Shown here piece by piece: positions 17,884 through 26,366 of a DNA stretch of 64,000 bases (position 1 is its first letter; each line of letters opens with the position of its first letter). Below the pieces are notes generated by a model that saw only the letters and a list, made by a program, of their open reading frames with translations, had not been told where the DNA came from and did not search any database. The DNA is taken from the NCBI RefSeq assembly GCF_028737215.1, contig NZ_JAQZAM010000003.1, positions 372,001-436,000 of the forward strand. Direction: 5' to 3'. The stretch comes from Actinomycetospora chibensis (GTDB lineage: Bacteria; Actinomycetota; Actinomycetes; Mycobacteriales; Pseudonocardiaceae). Both the position numbers and the translations under genes were made by a program.

Positions 17884-18309
17884 TCACGAGGCCAGGAGCA
17901 GGGCGCCCGTGACCAGGAGGGCGAGGACCTTCGTGACCTCCAGGCCGATGTAGGCGTGATGCCCGCGCGACCGGGGCGGGTCCTCGCCGGCGAGGACCCG
18001 GTCCGTCCGGCGGGCCAAGGCCGGGCGCACGGCCCCCACCTGCACTGCCAAGATCACCACGGCGATGGCGCCGCCTGCCGCGACGCGGCCGCTGGCGCCC
18101 CCGAGTGCGCCGGCGACGACCAGCGCGACGGCGAGCGCGACCTCGGCGGCATTCAGGGCGCGGAAGACCACCCGTCCGATCCCCAGCCCGACGCGCAGGG
18201 TCACCTCGGGCGCGCGGAACTTCAACGGCGTCTCGAGGAACGAGATGGCCAGCACTATCCCGAGCCACACGAATGTGACCGCCGTGGCCACCGCCAGCCC
18301 CGGATTCAT
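17884..18309 (-). CDS. Four-helix membrane protein of unknown function
   Basis: The 141-residue product has about four membrane helices (residues 5-27, 45-68, 72-95 and 118-140) and a conserved-looking SFLETPLKFRAPEVTLRVGL loop. I do not recognise a characterised family. ATG 18309 has GGAG upstream and overlaps the stop of the COG2345 regulator gene by four bases (ATGA), so the pair is an operon. The gene converges with ctaD. Confidence 0.75.
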   Translation of the reverse strand: MNPGLAVATAVTFVWLGIVLAISFLETPLKFRAPEVTLRVGLGIGRVVFRALNAAEVALAVALVVAGALGGASGRVAAGGAIAVVILAVQVGAVRPALARRTDRVLAGEDPPRSRGHHAYIGLEVTKVLALLVTGALLLAS

Positions 18310-19064
18310 GGCTCGCTCCTCTCCGTGTCGGCGGAGGTGTGGACGGGTCCGTCGACTCGCCCGGGAACGGTGGCGCGCAAATGCGCCACGCAGAGGTCGG
18401 GCTCGACGAACGGGTCGAGCCGCTCGACCGTGAGCGGTGTCCCGAGGGTGGACATGGCGCCCTGCATCAGTCCCAGGTGCAGGGAGCAGACGAGCCGGTC
18501 GCCGGTCTCCACCAGGTCCAGGAACGGACAATGGCGCAGCGCAAGCTGCCGGTCAGTGGCCGGGGCCCGCTGCTCGGGCGCGAACCCCAGATCGTCGAGC
18601 AACCCCACGAGACGAGCGGTCGCCTGCACGTCGGTGAGCCCCTGGTCCGGGGCCGGCTGCTCGATCAGGTCCGCGCCCCAGGCCCGCCCGGCCTGCTCGG
18701 CCCGGACCATGGCATCGGGCCGGGCGCCCAGCTCACCGGCGAGGATGGCGGCCAGCAGCCGGTAGCTGCGGGGGCCATCAGGGTGCATGCCGCGTCGGGC
18801 GCGGAAAGCCAGCGGTGGGCGGCCCGGACCGTCCACCGGGCCGTCGACCTGTTCGACGTGGCCGTTGCGGACCAGGGACTCGAGATGGAAGCGCGCCGTG
18901 TTCGGGTGTACGTCGAGTCGACCGGCGATCTCGGCGATGGTCAGCTCGGATCCCGCATCCCGGAGCAGCATCACGACTTCCCGCTTCCGTCCGACGAGCG
19001 CGCCGCGAGCGCCGGCGTCAGCAGACCTCCATGCCCGTCCCGTCCGCTGTCCGCCCTCACTCAC
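18306..19064 (-). CDS. COG2345-type winged-helix regulator with a cysteine motif
   Basis: The 252-residue protein has an N-terminal winged helix (about 30-95: LTIAEIAGRLDVHPNTARFH, then LVRNGHVEQVDGPVDGPGRP). Its C-terminal domain carries HCPFLDLVETGDRLVCSLHL and a later DLCVAHL. This HCPF...C...C pattern is shared with SufR-like COG2345 regulators that hold an Fe-S cluster. GTG 19064 was chosen as the in-frame start nearest the fold. It lies between a membrane protein gene (ATGA overlap) and a ferredoxin gene (28 bases). Redox or NO sensing through Fe-S is inferred. Confidence 0.78.
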   Translation of the reverse strand: MSEGGQRTGRAWRSADAGARGALVGRKREVVMLLRDAGSELTIAEIAGRLDVHPNTARFHLESLVRNGHVEQVDGPVDGPGRPPLAFRARRGMHPDGPRSYRLLAAILAGELGARPDAMVRAEQAGRAWGADLIEQPAPDQGLTDVQATARLVGLLDDLGFAPEQRAPATDRQLALRHCPFLDLVETGDRLVCSLHLGLMQGAMSTLGTPLTVERLDPFVEPDLCVAHLRATVPGRVDGPVHTSADTERSEP

Positions 19065-19092
19065 GCGGGCCGCCGCGAGCCGGTCCGAGACA

Positions 19093-19437
19093 TCACGCGA
19101 CCTGGTGCGGCAGCGCCGCCACCATCGGGGTGTCGGCCCCGACGGCACCGAGCTTGGCCGCGCCGCCGGGTGACCCCAACGGCGCATCCCGCCGGGCGAG
19201 GGGCTCGGTGAAGAACCGCGCGTTGTCGGCCAGGTACTCCGCGAACTCAGCGGGGAGGTCGTCCTCGTAGTAGATGGCCTCCACCGGGCACACCGGCTCG
19301 CATGCCCCGCAGTCGACGCACTCGTCGGGATGGATGTACAGGCTGCGCGCGCCCTCGTAGATGCAGTCGACGGGGCACTCGTCCACGCACGCCCTGTCGA
19401 GCACGTCGACACACGGCAAGCCGATCACGTACGTCAT
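19093..19437 (-). CDS. fdxA: Seven-iron ferredoxin (3Fe-4S/4Fe-4S)
   Basis: The 114-residue protein starts MTYVIGLPCVDVLDRACVDE and follows the actinobacterial FdxA pattern. Cysteines in the first part and CVDCGACEPVCPVEAI in the second hold a 3Fe-4S and a 4Fe-4S cluster. Such ferredoxins pass electrons to P450s or oxidoreductases and are induced by hypoxia or NO. ATG 19437 matches the family start; an in-frame GTG at 19458 is less likely. The tail after about residue 75 is unusual for the family and probably disordered. It is divergent from the DUF2249-cupin gene across 59 AT-rich bases. Confidence 0.92.
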   Translation of the reverse strand: MTYVIGLPCVDVLDRACVDECPVDCIYEGARSLYIHPDECVDCGACEPVCPVEAIYYEDDLPAEFAEYLADNARFFTEPLARRDAPLGSPGGAAKLGAVGADTPMVAALPHQVA

Positions 19438-19496
19438 GAGCTCGAATTTACACAACACGCTCTAGTATCAATAGGGCGGAGCGACGAGAGGAACCC
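19438..19496. promoter_or_regulatory. Divergent promoter, ferredoxin / DUF2249-cupin
   Basis: This 59-base gap is AT-rich around TCTAGTATCAATA at 19461-19473. It offers -10-like hexamers in both directions (TAGTAT forward, GATACT reverse), so the two genes are probably controlled together. GAGAGG at 19486-19491 is the ribosome-binding site for ATG 19497. Confidence 0.5.
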
Positions 19497-20099
19497 ATGG
19501 CCACCTCAGAACTCGACGTCCGGAGCATGCGCAAGCCCGACAAGCACCCGGCGATCTTCCAGGCCTTCGACGCCCTCGCCGTCGGCGAGTCATTCGTCCT
19601 GGTCAACAACCACGACCCGCGCCACCTGCGCGAGGAGTTCGACACCGAGCACCCCGGCAGCTACGGCTGGGACTACCTCGATCGCGGGCCCGCGAGGTGG
19701 CGGATACGGATCAGCAAGCTCACCGCCGCTGCGCTACCGCGCGTCCTGTGCGACGTCACGACGGCCGCCGCCGCGGACGATCCGGACGCCGCGGGAGCGG
19801 TGTGGTCGCTGTCGATGCGCCGTCGCGACCTCGACGCCAACTTCGTCCGCCTACGGCCGGGGGGCGGCATCGACGAACATCGGGGTCCCGACCTCGACGT
19901 CCTGATCCTCTGCCTCGCCGGCACGGGCAGGGTCCTCACCGAGACCGATCCGCTCGAGCTCCGATCAGGAACCCTCGCGTGGCTTCCGCGCGGCTCGCGG
20001 CGCGGGTTCGCCGCCGGCCCGGAGGGGCTGAGCTACCTCACGGTGCACCAACGACGACAGTCTCTCGTCCTCGAACCCCCGACCGCCTCGACTCCGTGA
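19497..20099 (+). CDS. DUF2249 domain fused to a cupin
   Basis: The 200-residue protein has an N-terminal DUF2249 domain (about 10-75) with HPAIFQAFDALAVGESFVLV and NNHDPRHLREEF. A cupin-like C-terminal domain (about 110-195) shows RLRPGGGIDEHRGPDLDVLI and TLAWLPRGSRR. DUF2249 proteins are often found with hemerythrins and denitrification genes. The cupin has one obvious metal histidine in EHRG, so full metal binding is uncertain. GAGAGG precedes ATG 19497. The neighbouring Fe-S regulator and ferredoxin suggest a redox or NO response. Confidence 0.82.
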   Translation: MATSELDVRSMRKPDKHPAIFQAFDALAVGESFVLVNNHDPRHLREEFDTEHPGSYGWDYLDRGPARWRIRISKLTAAALPRVLCDVTTAAAADDPDAAGAVWSLSMRRRDLDANFVRLRPGGGIDEHRGPDLDVLILCLAGTGRVLTETDPLELRSGTLAWLPRGSRRGFAAGPEGLSYLTVHQRRQSLVLEPPTASTP

Positions 20100-20557
20100 G
20101 TCGCCGGGGTCGCCACCGCGGGACGTCTCGACGTCGCCATCCAGGACCTGGCCGCGGTCGAGCTCGCGGAAGCCGGCTTTTGGGCGTCGCCGACCTCTTG
20201 TCGAGTCGGACAGGCCGCGGCGGCAAATATGTCCGACCATACAGACCCTCTCCCGGTCGTGAGAGTCACACTCCGAGCGACGGGTGACCTCGCCGTCATG
20301 GAGGTGGTGGTGATGGCCGTCAAACGGACTGGTCAGGCGCGCCGTGGCCCTGACCCGGCAGCCGGGACGCTCGATCCCAGCGTCATTCGTCCTCAAGGGT
20401 GCCCCTTGCCCACAGCCGACGAGGTCGAGCGCGGTACCCGCGTCGGTCCGGACCGACAGGAGGTAGCCGAGGCGAGATGGGAGAACGAGGGCGGGCGCCT
20501 GCTCAGGGCCGCGGCTCACGGACGGACACGGGGGCGCCGGCGTGAAAGGCGCCCGGG
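20100..20557. other. Intergenic, no gene seen
   Basis: About 460 bases without a convincing gene. A plus-strand frame around 20229-20561 has no family features and runs into the start of the DUF488 gene in another frame. Confidence 0.5.
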
Positions 20558-20935
20558 ATGACGACACGATCCGGCGTCCGGGTCGCTCGGGTCTACGAGC
20601 AGCGCACGCCTCAGGACGGCGCCCGCGTGCTCGTCGATCGGGTGTGGCCCCGCGGGCTGACGAAGGCTGCCGCGAACCTCGACGCGTGGTGCGCGGACGT
20701 CGCGCCGTCGACCTCCCTGCGTAGGTGGTACGGCCACGACCCGTCGCGATTCGACGAATTCGCGGGTCGCTATCGGGCAGAACTCGACGAACCGGGCCGG
20801 GCGGCCGCACTGGAGCATCTGCGCGGGCTCGCGGCCGAACGAACGCTGACCCTGCTGACAGCAACTCGGCAGCCCGAGATCAGCCAGGCCGCGGTGCTCG
20901 CGGACCTGCTCGATGCGCAAGCCAGCGCCGACTGA
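20558..20935 (+). CDS. DUF488 (YeaO-like) family protein
   Basis: The 125-residue protein matches the short YeaO-type DUF488 family: VARVYEQRTPQDGARVLVDR followed by VWPRGLTK, then RRWYGHDPSRFDEFAGRYRAEL, and LTLLTATRQPEISQAAVL. The family is widespread, cytosolic and of unknown biochemical function. The ribosome-binding site is weak. It ends nine bases before a 40-base conserved element that precedes the next gene. Confidence 0.88.
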   Translation: MTTRSGVRVARVYEQRTPQDGARVLVDRVWPRGLTKAAANLDAWCADVAPSTSLRRWYGHDPSRFDEFAGRYRAELDEPGRAAALEHLRGLAAERTLTLLTATRQPEISQAAVLADLLDAQASAD

Positions 20936-20943
20936 CAGCAAAG

Positions 20944-20983
20944 TCGTGCCCGTCGAATGATATGCGAACGCAACGTCGTGCTT
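20944..20983 (+). promoter_or_regulatory. 40-base conserved promoter element, copy 1
   Basis: This block reads GTCGTGC-N9-GATATGC, then RARCGCAAC, then NNCGTGCT. It matches the block at 34334-34373 at 30 of 40 positions with identical spacing. It lies 79 bases upstream of the flavin monooxygenase start. The first half resembles a degenerate TCGTGC-N5-GCACGA operator (right half GAATGA, four of six). Confidence 0.55.
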
Positions 20984-21061
20984 GGGGAACGAGCGGACAT
21001 GGCGCCGACACTGTTGCTCGAAGGCCGTGGTCACCGTCGTCGATGCGGAGCTGGGTCGGTC

Positions 21062-22249
21062 ATGGAGGTGCTCGTCGTCGGTGCAGGAATCGCGGGACCG
21101 ACGCTGGCCTATTGGCTGCTGCGTGCCGGGCACACACCGACGCTGGTCGAGCACGCGCACGGACCGCGCAGTGGCGGCCATCTCGTCGACTTCTGGGGTG
21201 CGGGCTTCGACGTCGCGGAGCGGATGGGCATCGTTCCGGAGCTCACGCGGCGGGGACACAGGCTGGCCGAGGCACGGGCGGTCAGCGCGAGCGGGCGACG
21301 GATCGCGACCTTCGAGCTGTCCACCTTCGTGGGTCCGGACGACCGCTACGTCAGCATCGCCCGGTCCGACCTCGCCTCCGTCATCTACGCCGCCCTTGAG
21401 GGACGTGTCGAGACCATCTTCGGCGACTCGGTGCGGACGCTCGATGACGACGGCGACGCGGTGCACGTCACCTTCGAGAGCGGGGCCGTCCGCGTCTTCG
21501 AACTGGTGATCGGGGCGGATGGCCTGCACTCACGGGTGCGCCGGCTGGCGTTCGGGACTCCGGAGCGCTTCGAGGTGAACCTCGGTCTCGTCGCCTCCGC
21601 GTTCGACGTTGTCGGGTACCGCCCACGCGACGATCTGGTCACCGTGCTCTACGCCGAGGTCGGGTTCCAGCTGGTCCGGCTGTCGTTGCCGGACGACGTC
21701 ACGATGTTCCTGGTCACCGCGCGGCACGGGGGCGCCGCCCCGGAGGACCCTGCCGCCCAGCAGAGTCTGCTGCGGGAGCGACTGTCTCGCGGCGGCTGGG
21801 AGACCTCCGCGGTGCTCGAGGCAATGACGTCCGCGCGGACGTTCTACTTCGACAGGGTGAGTCAGATCCGGATGCCGGCGTGGAGCCGCGGCCGGGTCGG
21901 CCTCGTCGGTGACGCAGCGGCGTCTCCGTCATTGCTCGCCGGTCAGGGGTCCGCGCTCGCGATGGTGGAGGCGTACGTGCTGGCGGCCGAGTTGTCCCGG
22001 TCGGACGGCGACCACGTCGGGGCTTTCGCCCGCTACCACGCGCGGTTGGCGGCGTTGCTGCGCTCGAAGCAGGATGCGGCGCGGGGACTGGGGCTGGCGT
22101 TCGCGCCCTCGAGTTCGCTGCACCTGGTGGCCCGGAACGCGACGATCAGACTGATGGGGCTGCCTTTCGTCGCGAGACGGGTCATGGGACGGAGCCTGCG
22201 GGATGCCGTCGAGCTCCCCGCCGAGACCACGTTCCACCGCTTTCCCTGA
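21062..22249 (+). CDS. FAD-dependent aromatic-type monooxygenase
   Basis: The 395-residue protein is a group A flavin monooxygenase (UbiH/PheA/TetX type). It has the Rossmann motif VVGAGIAGPTLAYWLLRAG at the start, an ELVIGADGLHSRVRR segment matching the DG motif, and GRVGLVGDAAASPSLLAGQG matching the GD motif. It would hydroxylate an aromatic or polycyclic substrate using NAD(P)H and O2; the substrate is unknown. ATG 21062 starts the fold directly. The gene is alone, preceded by the 40-base element, and converges with a MarR gene. Confidence 0.88.
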   Translation: MEVLVVGAGIAGPTLAYWLLRAGHTPTLVEHAHGPRSGGHLVDFWGAGFDVAERMGIVPELTRRGHRLAEARAVSASGRRIATFELSTFVGPDDRYVSIARSDLASVIYAALEGRVETIFGDSVRTLDDDGDAVHVTFESGAVRVFELVIGADGLHSRVRRLAFGTPERFEVNLGLVASAFDVVGYRPRDDLVTVLYAEVGFQLVRLSLPDDVTMFLVTARHGGAAPEDPAAQQSLLRERLSRGGWETSAVLEAMTSARTFYFDRVSQIRMPAWSRGRVGLVGDAAASPSLLAGQGSALAMVEAYVLAAELSRSDGDHVGAFARYHARLAALLRSKQDAARGLGLAFAPSSSLHLVARNATIRLMGLPFVARRVMGRSLRDAVELPAETTFHRFP

Positions 22250-22587
22250 TCACTGCGCCGGGCCTCGACGCAGGCACGCGTCGCCGCGTCGCCGCCCGCG
22301 AGGCCGAGAGGCCGAGACGAAGCTGTTGTCCTCTCCGAACAAGGCGCGCGGTCGTCCTTGTCGGATTCAGTAGATGGACTTCAGCGGGATGGAGCGCATC
22401 CTGAGCGATCGACGGCGAGTCTCCGGAGCGGGAGGTGTCGAGCGTGGGCGGCACCGAAGGGGCATACGGAATGGATGAGCTCCAACGTGGGCAGCGTCCG
22501 GGCCGGCGACCATCGCGAAGCCGATCGGCGGAAGCCATCGAGGGCGGCCGGACCTCTCGAAGGGGTCGAACTCTGGCTGTGCGGTCT
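22250..22587. other. Convergent intergenic region, no gene seen
   Basis: About 340 bases between the converging monooxygenase and MarR genes. No family is recognisable in the short frames. Repeated GAGGCCGA and CGTCGCCG words could form weak hairpins. Confidence 0.45.
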
Positions 22588-23061
22588 TCAGGCCGGCGTC
22601 GCGCTGTCCAACGATGTCGGAGGGTGGGGTGTGTCGGCCCACGCGGGTGGGGTCAACGCCGCAGCCATCCGTTGCATCTGGTCGCGGTGCAGTGGGCTCA
22701 GCAGGGCGAGCAGCCGCTGACCTTCCGGAGTCAAGAGAACCCGCACCGTGCGACCGTCGTCCGGGTCCTCGTGTCGCTGCACCAGCCCGTTGCCCGCAGC
22801 GCGGTTGACCAGCTCGACCGTGCTGTGGTGCCGCAGCTGCAGCCGCTCCGCGAGCTCGCCCACGGTGGCCCACTCGCGGCCGGGAAAGCCTTTCAGCGCG
22901 AGCAGCAGCTGGTAGTGCTGCGGAGTGAGGCCGTGCTGGCGCACGGTCTCGTCGCTGAAGCGCAGGTAGGAGCGGACCGCGAAGCGGAAGTCGGCCAACG
23001 CCTCGAAGTCACGCTTCGTCATCGAGCCTGAATCACCCACGTCCAACACCACGACCTTCAT
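22588..23061 (-). CDS. MarR-family regulator
   Basis: The 157-residue protein has MarR features. N-terminal helices lead to LTPQHYQLLLALKGFPGREW, a helix-turn-helix (TVGELAERLQLRHHSTVELV), and a wing with EDPDDGRTVRVLLTPEGQRL. ATG 23061 was chosen because GAGGTG lies just upstream; GTG 23082 and ATG 23022 are alternatives. It is divergent from a DUF3040 gene across 111 bases that contain a TATCGT-N3-ACGATA palindrome. Two more copies of that palindrome are in the window, so it is probably an autorepressor with a small regulon. Confidence 0.9.
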   Translation of the reverse strand: MKVVVLDVGDSGSMTKRDFEALADFRFAVRSYLRFSDETVRQHGLTPQHYQLLLALKGFPGREWATVGELAERLQLRHHSTVELVNRAAGNGLVQRHEDPDDGRTVRVLLTPEGQRLLALLSPLHRDQMQRMAAALTPPAWADTPHPPTSLDSATPA

Positions 23062-23110
23062 CACCTCGTGACCCACCGTCACCCCGGCAATCTACCGCAC
23101 GGCCATCAAA

Positions 23111-23125
23111 TATCGTGGTACGATA
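23111..23125. promoter_or_regulatory. TATCGT-N3-ACGATA operator at MarR/DUF3040
   Basis: TATCGTGGTACGATA sits in the MarR/DUF3040 divergent gap. TATAAT at 23124-23129 overlaps its right end and is a consensus -10 for the DUF3040 gene. This is the copy nearest the MarR gene and is the likely autoregulatory site. Confidence 0.82.
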
Positions 23126-23172
23126 TAATAGATCAGTCCCTCGTTCCGCCCCACCGGTCCAGGAGGTCCGTC

Positions 23173-23508
23173 ATGCTCAGTGACCACGAACGCGAGACGC
23201 TGGTCGAACTCGAAGCTCGACTGCTCGCCGACGATCCGACCTGGGCGATGGCGTTCGACGCCGCCAGCCGACGGGTGTCACGCCAGCAGGCGTTCGAGCT
23301 GGCCTTCCACGTCGTGGCGATGACGGTCTGCGTCGCACTGACCGGGCTCATGCTCGCGGTGCACGCACCGGGCCCCGCGCTCTTCTTCGCCGCGGTGGCC
23401 GCGACGTTGTTGTGGTTGATCCGACGGCTCCGACGGCTCCGCCGGACTGGCGAGGCTCGCAGCTCGCGTTCGGGCTCGGGCTCGGGATCCTCGAGCCCGG
23501 GTGCTTGA
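23173..23508 (+). CDS. DUF3040 small membrane protein
   Basis: The 111-residue protein begins MLSDHERETLVELEARLLAD and has two membrane helices at about residues 42-64 and 68-82. An arginine cluster and a serine/glycine tail follow. The family is actinobacterial and of unknown function. AGGAGG lies ten bases before ATG 23173. It is divergent from MarR and its -10 is covered by the MarR-type palindrome, so it is the most direct candidate target. Confidence 0.9.
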   Translation: MLSDHERETLVELEARLLADDPTWAMAFDAASRRVSRQQAFELAFHVVAMTVCVALTGLMLAVHAPGPALFFAAVAATLLWLIRRLRRLRRTGEARSSRSGSGSGSSSPGA

Positions 23509-23660
23509 GCCCGGTCCGGCCGGGTCGAGGCGGACCGAGTCCCTCCGGCCCTTCTCGTCGTCCGGGCAGTCGGTGAGAGATGCGCGAGGCGCATGGAATC
23601 AGTCGGGATCGTCGATCAACGCGAGCGCGGTGTGTGCCGTCCACAAGGACGTCGGGAGGA

Positions 23661-24554
23661 ATGATGAGTGAGCCCGCCCCGGTGGTCGTGGGCGTGGATG
23701 GTTCGGTCTCCGGGCGCGACGCGTTGGATTGGGCGGTGGCTGAGGCCGCTACGCGGCTCCGCCCGTTGTGGATCGTGCACGCCTGTCCGCCTCCGATCGA
23801 TCCAGGTCCGCTCGGGCCGGTGCCGTCGCTCTCGCCGTACACCGGCACGTCGGACGTACTCCAAGAGGCGGCGCGACGAGCCCGGCTGGTTGCCCCTGAG
23901 GTCGAGGTGACCGCTCGCCTGGTCTCGGGCGGTCCGGTGCCAGCGCTCCTCGGTCAGCGGGCCAGTCTGATCGTGGTGGGCAGTCGTGGTCGGAGCGGCG
24001 TGCGTCGTGCCCTTGCGGGCTCGGTCAGTGTCGCGGTCTCCGCACGGGCCCAGTGTCCGGTGGTGGTGGTCCCCCCGTTGCGCGAGGTGGTTCCCGGCCC
24101 GTCACGAGCTCAGGTCGTGGTCGGTGTCGACGGCTCGTATCTCTCGAGCCGGGCGATCGACTTCGCACTGCGGGCCGCCGCTCAGCGCGGGGTCGGGCTC
24201 ACGGCCCTGCATGCGTGGATTCCGCGTCCTCCGGTCGACAGTGGTGGCCTTGCCGATGACTGGGCCGCCTCCCGAGCCGCGGAGTGCCGCGCCCTCGACG
24301 GCGCGCTCGCAGGGCGGCGGGGGCAGTTTCCCACCGTGGCCATCAAGTCCAAGCTCGCGTGCGACGACCCGGCGCACGCGCTGGCCGTGGAGTCAGCCGG
24401 GGCCGCGCTGGTCGTCGTCGGTTCCCGAGGACGCGGCTGCATGGCTGGGGTCCTGTTCGGGTCGGTCAGCCAGGTGCTCCTGCACGAGGCTCATTGCCCC
24501 ATCGCCGTGGTCCGACCGCGAGCGGCCACTGCCGGGCCGGCCCGAGCAGCGTGA
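23661..24554 (+). CDS. Tandem universal stress protein
   Basis: The 297-residue product has two well-preserved Usp domains. Domain 1 has VVVGVDGSVSGRDALDWAVA and LIVVGSRGRSGVRRALAGSV. Domain 2 has VVVGVDGSYLSSRAIDFALR and LVVVGSRGRGCMAGVLFGSV. Both retain the G-x2-G-x9-G(S/T) ATP loop, unlike several other Usps here. GGGAGGA directly precedes ATG 23661, so the second ATG at 23664 may be used. It is the best-preserved Usp of the window. Confidence 0.93.
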   Translation: MMSEPAPVVVGVDGSVSGRDALDWAVAEAATRLRPLWIVHACPPPIDPGPLGPVPSLSPYTGTSDVLQEAARRARLVAPEVEVTARLVSGGPVPALLGQRASLIVVGSRGRSGVRRALAGSVSVAVSARAQCPVVVVPPLREVVPGPSRAQVVVGVDGSYLSSRAIDFALRAAAQRGVGLTALHAWIPRPPVDSGGLADDWAASRAAECRALDGALAGRRGQFPTVAIKSKLACDDPAHALAVESAGAALVVVGSRGRGCMAGVLFGSVSQVLLHEAHCPIAVVRPRAATAGPARAA

Positions 24555-24649
24555 CGGCCGCACAGCGGACGCTGACATGTCTCTCCGCAAAGGCAAGTGC
24601 GCCGAGTTTCTGATCCACGGAGACGTTCCCTTCATAGGAGGTAGCCGCC

Positions 24650-25000
24650 ATGGCCCAACCGTTCTACCCGCAGCCCACACCGGAGCTCTCAGAGCGGCGC
24701 AAGGCGCTCGCTCCGGAGATCCACTCCGCATTCGAGGCGTTCAGTCGCGCGGTGTTCGCCGAAGGCGCCCTGGCTGAGAAGACCAAGCAGCTCATCGCGG
24801 TCGCCGTCGCGCACGTCACCCAATGTCCGTACTGCATCGACGGCCACACGCGGCTCGCCCGCCGGAAAGGGGCGAGCGCGGAAGAGCTCATGGAGGCGAT
24901 CTGGGTGGCGGCCGAGATGCGGGCCGGCGGCGCGTACGCGCACTCCACCCTCGCCCTGCACGCGTCGGGCGAAGTGCCGGCACACGAGCAGCATCGGTGA
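24650..25000 (+). CDS. AhpD-like carboxymuconolactone decarboxylase family protein
   Basis: The 116-residue helical protein carries the CMD/AhpD core KQLIAVAVAHVTQCPYCIDG, followed by HTRLARRKGASAEELMEAIW. The CPYC pair and downstream histidine are the redox-active site of AhpD-type peroxidase partners. It probably acts in thiol-dependent peroxide or aldehyde detoxification; decarboxylase activity is unlikely given the CxxC. AGGAGG precedes ATG 24650. It follows the Usp by 95 bases. Confidence 0.9.
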   Translation: MAQPFYPQPTPELSERRKALAPEIHSAFEAFSRAVFAEGALAEKTKQLIAVAVAHVTQCPYCIDGHTRLARRKGASAEELMEAIWVAAEMRAGGAYAHSTLALHASGEVPAHEQHR

Positions 25001-25160
25001 TCCGCACCGAATTCGCTCATCGGGCCCCTCATGGAGCTCGGAGCATGGCCCGTGTGGCGAACAGAATTCTCGAGAGATCGGATCGTGTTCGCGTCGATCT
25101 TCAGGGGCCCATCGGTGCGGACGCACGCGGTGGGGAACGAGATGATGCAGGAGAAGTGAG

Positions 25161-26150
25161 ATGATGATGCCCATCGTCGTATTGATTGCGGCCCTGGTCC
25201 TGCTCGTGGTGGTCCTCGGGTCGAGCGTCCGGGTGGTCAAGCAGTTCGAGCGCGGGGTCGTCTTCCGATTCGGCCGGGTGGAGGAAGGAACCACCCGCGG
25301 TCCGGGAATCGCGCTGCTGGTGCCGTTCGTCGACCGGATGCAGAAGATCAACATGCAGATCGTGACGCTGCCCGTCCCGGCCCAGGACGGCATCACGCGC
25401 GACAACGTCACCGTCCGAGTGGACGCCGTCATCTACTTCCGTGTCGTGGACCCCGTGCGCGTCGCGGTCGATGTGCAGGACTATCTCACCGCCGTCGGTC
25501 AGCTCGCCCAGACCTCGCTGCGCTCCATCATCGGCAAGAGCGATCTCGACGACCTGCTGAGCAACCGGGAAAAGCTCAACCAAGGCATGGAACTCATGAT
25601 CGACAGCCCGGTCCTGGACTGGGGGCTGCACATCGACCGCGTCGAGATCAAGGACGTATCCCTGCCCGAGACGATGAAGCGCTCGATGTCGCGCCAGGCG
25701 GAGGCAGAGCGCGAACGCCGTGCCCGCATCATCACAGCTGACGGCGAGAAGCAGGCCGCGACCACGTTGTCCGAGGCCGCCGAGACCATGGCCGACCACC
25801 CCGCCGCGCTCCAGCTGCGACTCCTCGAGACCGTCGTCGAGGTCGCCGCCGAGAAGAACTCCACCCTGGTCCTGCCCTTCCCCGTCGAGCTGCTCCGCTT
25901 CCTCGAGCGCGCCACCCCCGCCGAGTCCGACCAAGGCACGCCGGCGCCCACTACGGCCGCGACCGTTGCCCGGGGAGCCGCACCCTCGCCGGCACCTGCG
26001 CCTCCGACGCTGCCGGACGCCGGTGCCTTCGGTGCGCAACGTCAGGAAGACCCCGCTCGGTTCCCCTCGACGGAGCCGGCCGCACTCCGTGACGAGTCCG
26101 AATGGAGGCCCGCGATGTCGGTGCCCGATCTGCGGACAGCGGAGAGGTGA
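25161..26150 (+). CDS. SPFH/band 7 (slipin) membrane protein
   Basis: The 329-residue protein has an N-terminal membrane helix (residues 3-22) followed by the band 7 domain: VRVVKQFERGVVFRFGRVEE and DNVTVRVDAVIYFRVVDP. A coiled coil with SRQAEAERERRARIITADGE completes the stomatin/slipin layout. A proline- and alanine-rich tail of about 70 residues follows. Slipins scaffold membrane microdomains and are often next to an NfeD gene; none is seen here. AGGAGAA lies upstream of ATG 25161. Confidence 0.93.
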   Translation: MMMPIVVLIAALVLLVVVLGSSVRVVKQFERGVVFRFGRVEEGTTRGPGIALLVPFVDRMQKINMQIVTLPVPAQDGITRDNVTVRVDAVIYFRVVDPVRVAVDVQDYLTAVGQLAQTSLRSIIGKSDLDDLLSNREKLNQGMELMIDSPVLDWGLHIDRVEIKDVSLPETMKRSMSRQAEAERERRARIITADGEKQAATTLSEAAETMADHPAALQLRLLETVVEVAAEKNSTLVLPFPVELLRFLERATPAESDQGTPAPTTAATVARGAAPSPAPAPPTLPDAGAFGAQRQEDPARFPSTEPAALRDESEWRPAMSVPDLRTAER

Positions 26151-26276
26151 CGACGGCCTGCCGAGCAGCGCAGGAACGTCACCCACCTGCCATGCCGCGC
26201 GTCGAACCTCGCGGTCCAGCGCAGGAGCTGCTGCTGGCCGACCGGGGTCGGCTCGATCTCGGACGCTATCGAGGAC

Positions 26277-26366
26277 TCAGTCGGTGTCTGGCTCGAGCGC
26301 GCTGGCGGTGTGGGTGCGCTTCTGAAGGTCGACCCCGATGACGACCGCGTCGCGGGCCTCTGGCTC
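26277..26366 (-). mobile_element. IS110-family transposase N-terminal remnant
   Basis: Read on the minus strand, this piece encodes AVVIGVDLQKRTHTASALEP and then stops. GVD-x-x-KRTHTA is the typical start of IS110 DEDD transposases, where the aspartate is catalytic. Only about 30 codons remain and there is no start or C-terminal part, so it is a scar in a gene-poor 475-base gap. Confidence 0.45.

Noticed and set aside
16802..18268. Long minus-strand frame opposite ctaD
   Set aside because: It mirrors the strongly conserved cytochrome oxidase gene and has repetitive arginine/aspartate/histidine composition.
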